This document shows positions 61,378 to 64,000 of a DNA stretch of 64,000 bases, piece after piece. Both the position numbers and the translations under genes were made by a program. The DNA is from Solitalea lacus (GTDB lineage Bacteria; Bacteroidota; Bacteroidia; Sphingobacteriales; Sphingobacteriaceae). The notes under the pieces are model-generated. The model searched no databases, was not told the DNA's origin, and saw only the letters and a program-made list of their open reading frames with translations. The stretch's first letter is position 1. Every line of letters starts with the position of its first letter. The stretch is from the NCBI RefSeq assembly GCF_022014595.1, contig NZ_CP091740.1:3646200-3710199 (forward strand). Direction: 5' to 3'.

Positions 61378-62442
61378 ATGGACTTTAAAGATCAAGTATT
61401 GCAGCTAGGTGGCCGCGTAGAAAAACTTACCCCTCAAATTGCTACTGAAGAAGCTACTAAAAACGCCCTAATCATGCCTTTTATTCAGTTACTCGGTTAT
61501 GACGTATTCAATCCATTTGAAGTGAATCCTGAGTTTGTAGCAGATTTAGGAATAAAAAAAGGCGAAAAAGTTGATTATGCTATCATGAAAGAGGGTGAAC
61601 CTATCATTCTAATCGAATGCAAACACCACCTTGAAAATCTTGAACCACACAACTCTCAATTATTCCGATACTTTCATTGCACCAAGGCAAAGTTCTCTAT
61701 TCTAACCAATGGCATTCATTTTAAATTTTACACTGATTTGGTGGAGGCCAATAAAATGGACGAAAAACCATTCTTTGAATTTAATATTGCTGAAATCAAA
61801 GAAACACAAATCGAAGAATTAAAGAAGTTCCATAAGTCTTATTTCAATATTGAGAACATTTTCAATACTGCAAGTGAACTTAAATACATGAACCAATTAA
61901 AATCCTTGATTTCTGTAGAATTCCTTAACCCAAGCGAAACCCTGGTAAGGCATTTTGCAAAACAGGTTTATCCTAGCATCGTTACTCCAAAAATTCTTGA
62001 TCAATTCACCCAGCTCACCCGGAAATCGATCACTCAACATATCAATGATTTAATAACAGACAGGTTTAAATCGGCAATAAAAAACGAAGAAAAAGAAATG
62101 AATGGTGAAAACACACCTTCGATTATTCCGCCAAATGAGGAAGGGAAAATTGTAACGACAGAAGAAGAATTGGAGGCATTTTTTATTGTAAAATCAATTG
62201 TAAGATCAAAGATTGGCAGTCATCGGATTGTTCACAGAGATGCACAGTCGTACTTTGCAATTCTTCTAGATGACAATAACAGAAAACCGATATGTAGATT
62301 GTATTTCAATGGAAAGAAAAAGTACATAACAACATTCAATGAAGAAAGAAAAGAAATTAAAAGTGAAATTGGTTCATTAGATGACATTTACAACTATTCG
62401 GACTTAATTTTAAAATCCATTGATGTTTATTCAAAAAATTAA
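61378..62442 (+). CDS. Stand-alone HsdR N-terminal (type I restriction) nuclease-domain protein
   Basis: The 354-residue protein matches the HsdR_N domain seen alone in COG4748-like proteins: A-T-K-N-A-L-I-M-P-F-I-Q-L-L-G-Y-D-V-F-N-P near the start and the PD-(D/E)XK nuclease pattern D66 (V-D-Y-A-I), E80 and K82 (L-I-E-C-K). No helicase motor, specificity subunit or methyltransferase gene lies nearby. The C-terminal 100 residues have a separate domain with R-L-Y-F-N-G-K-K-K-Y-I. It could be an orphan restriction/defence nuclease or have a housekeeping role. Confidence 0.87.
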   Translation: MDFKDQVLQLGGRVEKLTPQIATEEATKNALIMPFIQLLGYDVFNPFEVNPEFVADLGIKKGEKVDYAIMKEGEPIILIECKHHLENLEPHNSQLFRYFHCTKAKFSILTNGIHFKFYTDLVEANKMDEKPFFEFNIAEIKETQIEELKKFHKSYFNIENIFNTASELKYMNQLKSLISVEFLNPSETLVRHFAKQVYPSIVTPKILDQFTQLTRKSITQHINDLITDRFKSAIKNEEKEMNGENTPSIIPPNEEGKIVTTEEELEAFFIVKSIVRSKIGSHRIVHRDAQSYFAILLDDNNRKPICRLYFNGKKKYITTFNEERKEIKSEIGSLDDIYNYSDLILKSIDVYSKN

Positions 62443-62456
62443 TTCATTCCTATGTG

Positions 62457-62495
62457 AAAAGACCAGCATCATCGATTGATAATGCTGGTCTTTTT
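62457..62495 (+). terminator. Terminator after the HsdR-N gene
   Basis: AAAAGACCAGCAT and ATGCTGGTCTTTT form a 13-bp stem around CATCGATTGATA, followed by T. It lies 14 bases past the stop. Confidence 0.85.
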
Positions 62496-62514
62496 ATGGA
62501 GCCCAAAAACTCCT
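62496..62514. repeat. Flanking repeat, right copy
   Basis: This is the right partner of the repeat at 61197-61215 (17/19 identity). It follows directly after the HsdR-N terminator. Confidence 0.5.
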
Positions 62515-62645
62515 TTCTTTCAGATTCGCAGTCACCCGTCCTTGCCAATCGCTAGTACTTCCTGTCCTCTTGTCCTTCAAACGGGGGACTTTTGAATTTT
62601 AACAGCTGCCTCTTATAACCGCAATTCATCCTTGCCGGCAATTGT

Positions 62646-63995
62646 TTATTTCAGCAGCTCATCAATAGCTTTTGTAACTTCTTTTTCTGAAGGCATTGGT
62701 GCGTCCATATCAACAATCTTAAAATCCTTATCAATTAATAAAGTACGTGGGATGCCTACAATATTATAAGCCTGCAATTTAGACCTGTTAATGAGCCATT
62801 GACAGCCATCTGCATTCCGGTTTTCCACACTTTTCTTCCACAGGTCTTCGCTATCATCAATTGATAAAGAAACGAAAACCACAGCTGGGTTATCTTTATA
62901 TTGTGCTTTTAGGTTTTCAAAATGAGGCATTTCCTGCATACAGGGACCGCACCAGGTAGCCCATAAATCAACATAAATCACTTTTCCCTTCAAGCTGCTC
63001 AAATTCACTTTATTTCCAGCCAAATCAATAGCTGTAAAATCAACAGCTGTGTCTCCCTTTCCAAAAGCCATGAGCTGCCGCAGCATTTTATCGGCGGCAT
63101 TTTTATAGGCAGGGGTTGTAATTTCCGACAATTTGGTTTTGAAGGATGCCAGTTGTTGCTTATTACCTAGTTTTTGCATTTTCCCAACCATCTCACTGGC
63201 CAGGTACCAATCTTTAATTACCTGAACATCATATGGTTTCCCACCCTCCTTTACAATTTCTTCGGCAATATCACGATAAACCACCAGTTTCATAAGCGAG
63301 GCATCCGTAAACCCTTTGGCATACTCCTTTACCTTCGGTAAAATCGCCTTATTATAAGCCTCAGAGAATTTTTTTGCCTCTTCATTCTTCAATTTCAGTT
63401 TACCGATACTGTAGGATTCTCCGACATACAGACTATTGATCAAATCAGCCTTAATACGTGCATTTTCCAGTCGCCTGAATTCGGCAGATACACTGGTAAG
63501 TGATGCCAATTGTTGAGTACGCTGCAGGGCTTTTTCCTCAACAGCGGCTATGGTAGCAGCCGGGCTGTCCTTAACCTGCCTGCCTGCCTCTATAAAAGAT
63601 CCTCCTTTAGGAAAGGGCGTGTTTTTCATGTAATTATTTGCAGCAGCCCCCTTTCCTTCAAAAGAAGCTTTTCGGGGATCTCCCTTATCTATCAAAACGG
63701 TTAAATCATCGCCCGGAGAAAGATAAAGTGCATTTCGGCCCAACCTATAATAATTGGGTGCAGTTGCCTTAAACTTTAGGCTAAAATTACCATTTGCATC
63801 GGGCACTATCATCCGGTCTGAAGAGGGAGGCAACAGGTATTGAAACTCCGACATATCCTCAACTTCTACCTGATTGCTAAAGCCCTCCAACTGACCCTTC
63901 AACGTAATCCAACCTGCCTTTTGTTGTGCTGATGCACTAATGGTGGTTAGTACTCCAAAACAAAATAAAGCGATAAATATTCTAGTTATTTTCAT
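62646..63995 (-). CDS. TlpA-family thioredoxin-like protein
   Basis: The 449-residue protein has a signal peptide (MKITRIFIALFCFGVLTTIS then A-S-A-Q) and the same layout as the gene at 11.8 kb: a beta-rich N-domain (L-K-G-Q-L-E-G-F), a helical middle, and a C-terminal thioredoxin domain with W-A-T-W-C349-G-P-C352 and V-G-I-P-R-T. The W-C-G-P-C form is the classic reductase-type site. It probably works in the periplasm. Its start lies only a few bases from the window edge; upstream partners are outside. Confidence 0.9.
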   Translation of the reverse strand: MKITRIFIALFCFGVLTTISASAQQKAGWITLKGQLEGFSNQVEVEDMSEFQYLLPPSSDRMIVPDANGNFSLKFKATAPNYYRLGRNALYLSPGDDLTVLIDKGDPRKASFEGKGAAANNYMKNTPFPKGGSFIEAGRQVKDSPAATIAAVEEKALQRTQQLASLTSVSAEFRRLENARIKADLINSLYVGESYSIGKLKLKNEEAKKFSEAYNKAILPKVKEYAKGFTDASLMKLVVYRDIAEEIVKEGGKPYDVQVIKDWYLASEMVGKMQKLGNKQQLASFKTKLSEITTPAYKNAADKMLRQLMAFGKGDTAVDFTAIDLAGNKVNLSSLKGKVIYVDLWATWCGPCMQEMPHFENLKAQYKDNPAVVFVSLSIDDSEDLWKKSVENRNADGCQWLINRSKLQAYNIVGIPRTLLIDKDFKIVDMDAPMPSEKEVTKAIDELLK

Positions 63996-64000
63996 TTCCA

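Overview
The window looks like a chromosomal segment of a Bacteroidota bacterium, most likely a Sphingobacteriales-type genome (Pedobacter/Solitalea-like; the genus is an inference). Reasons: AT-rich DNA; a SusC/SusD pair with a FecI-type sigma factor and FecR anti-sigma factor; a type IX secretion sorting domain; the L28-L33-DUF4295-FtsY-RimO order; BshC of bacillithiol synthesis; and promoter-like TAnnTTTG boxes. No phage, CRISPR array or rRNA operon was seen.

Layout. 1-5 kb is an accessory patch: the 5' end of an IgGFc-binding-domain protein, a complete IS1380-family insertion sequence, then small self-contained minus-strand genes (VOC protein, DUF1801, SYLF, RibD-like reductase) and the collapsed remains of a HigBA toxin-antitoxin module. 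5-13.2 kb is a surface-signalling uptake locus (ECF sigma factor, FecR, STN-containing SusC, SusD, TlpA-like thioredoxin), ended by a run of hairpins. 13.8-16.6 kb holds a small unknown protein, a Fic AMPylase-type gene flanked by repeated TTACNGTA motifs, and tRNA-Ala(GGC). 16.8-22.7 kb is mostly housekeeping on the minus strand (flavin reductase, DUF4870, lpxB, surE, acs). 23.0-26.4 kb is a large exported protein with YDG domains, five exact-length 228-bp MBG repeats and a sorting tail. 26.9-34.8 kb is core: rpmB, rpmG, DUF4295, ftsY, rimO, bshC, an LDH2-type dehydrogenase and tyrA. 34.9-40.7 kb is one 1939-residue protein combining alpha-2-macroglobulin parts (CxEQ thioester) with a carboxypeptidase-like and TonB-plug-like insert. 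40.7-42.9 kb has an Xre-RES toxin-antitoxin pair and a rhodanese. 43-47.5 kb is the minus-strand parA-parB-DUF5683-dapB-lepB group.

47.8-62.4 kb mixes an FMN reductase, a lone glycosyltransferase carrying the E-E-G / HP / SS motif set of bacterial sialyltransferases, two orphan solute-binding-type proteins, a TonB receptor divergent from a TetR gene and an MFS exporter, a CBM9-like lipoprotein, an ABC-F ATPase, tRNA-Lys(CTT), an exported superoxide dismutase, an IS4-type transposase fossil, and a stand-alone HsdR-N nuclease gene between two near-identical short repeats. The window closes with a second TlpA-like protein related in layout to the one at 11.8 kb.

Most promising for follow-up: the macroglobulin/TonB-plug hybrid, the sialyltransferase-like orphan, the Fic locus with its odd-centred palindromes, the TetR-TonB-receptor-MFS locus, and the solitary HsdR-N gene. 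All family assignments come from reading motifs by eye; no database search was run.
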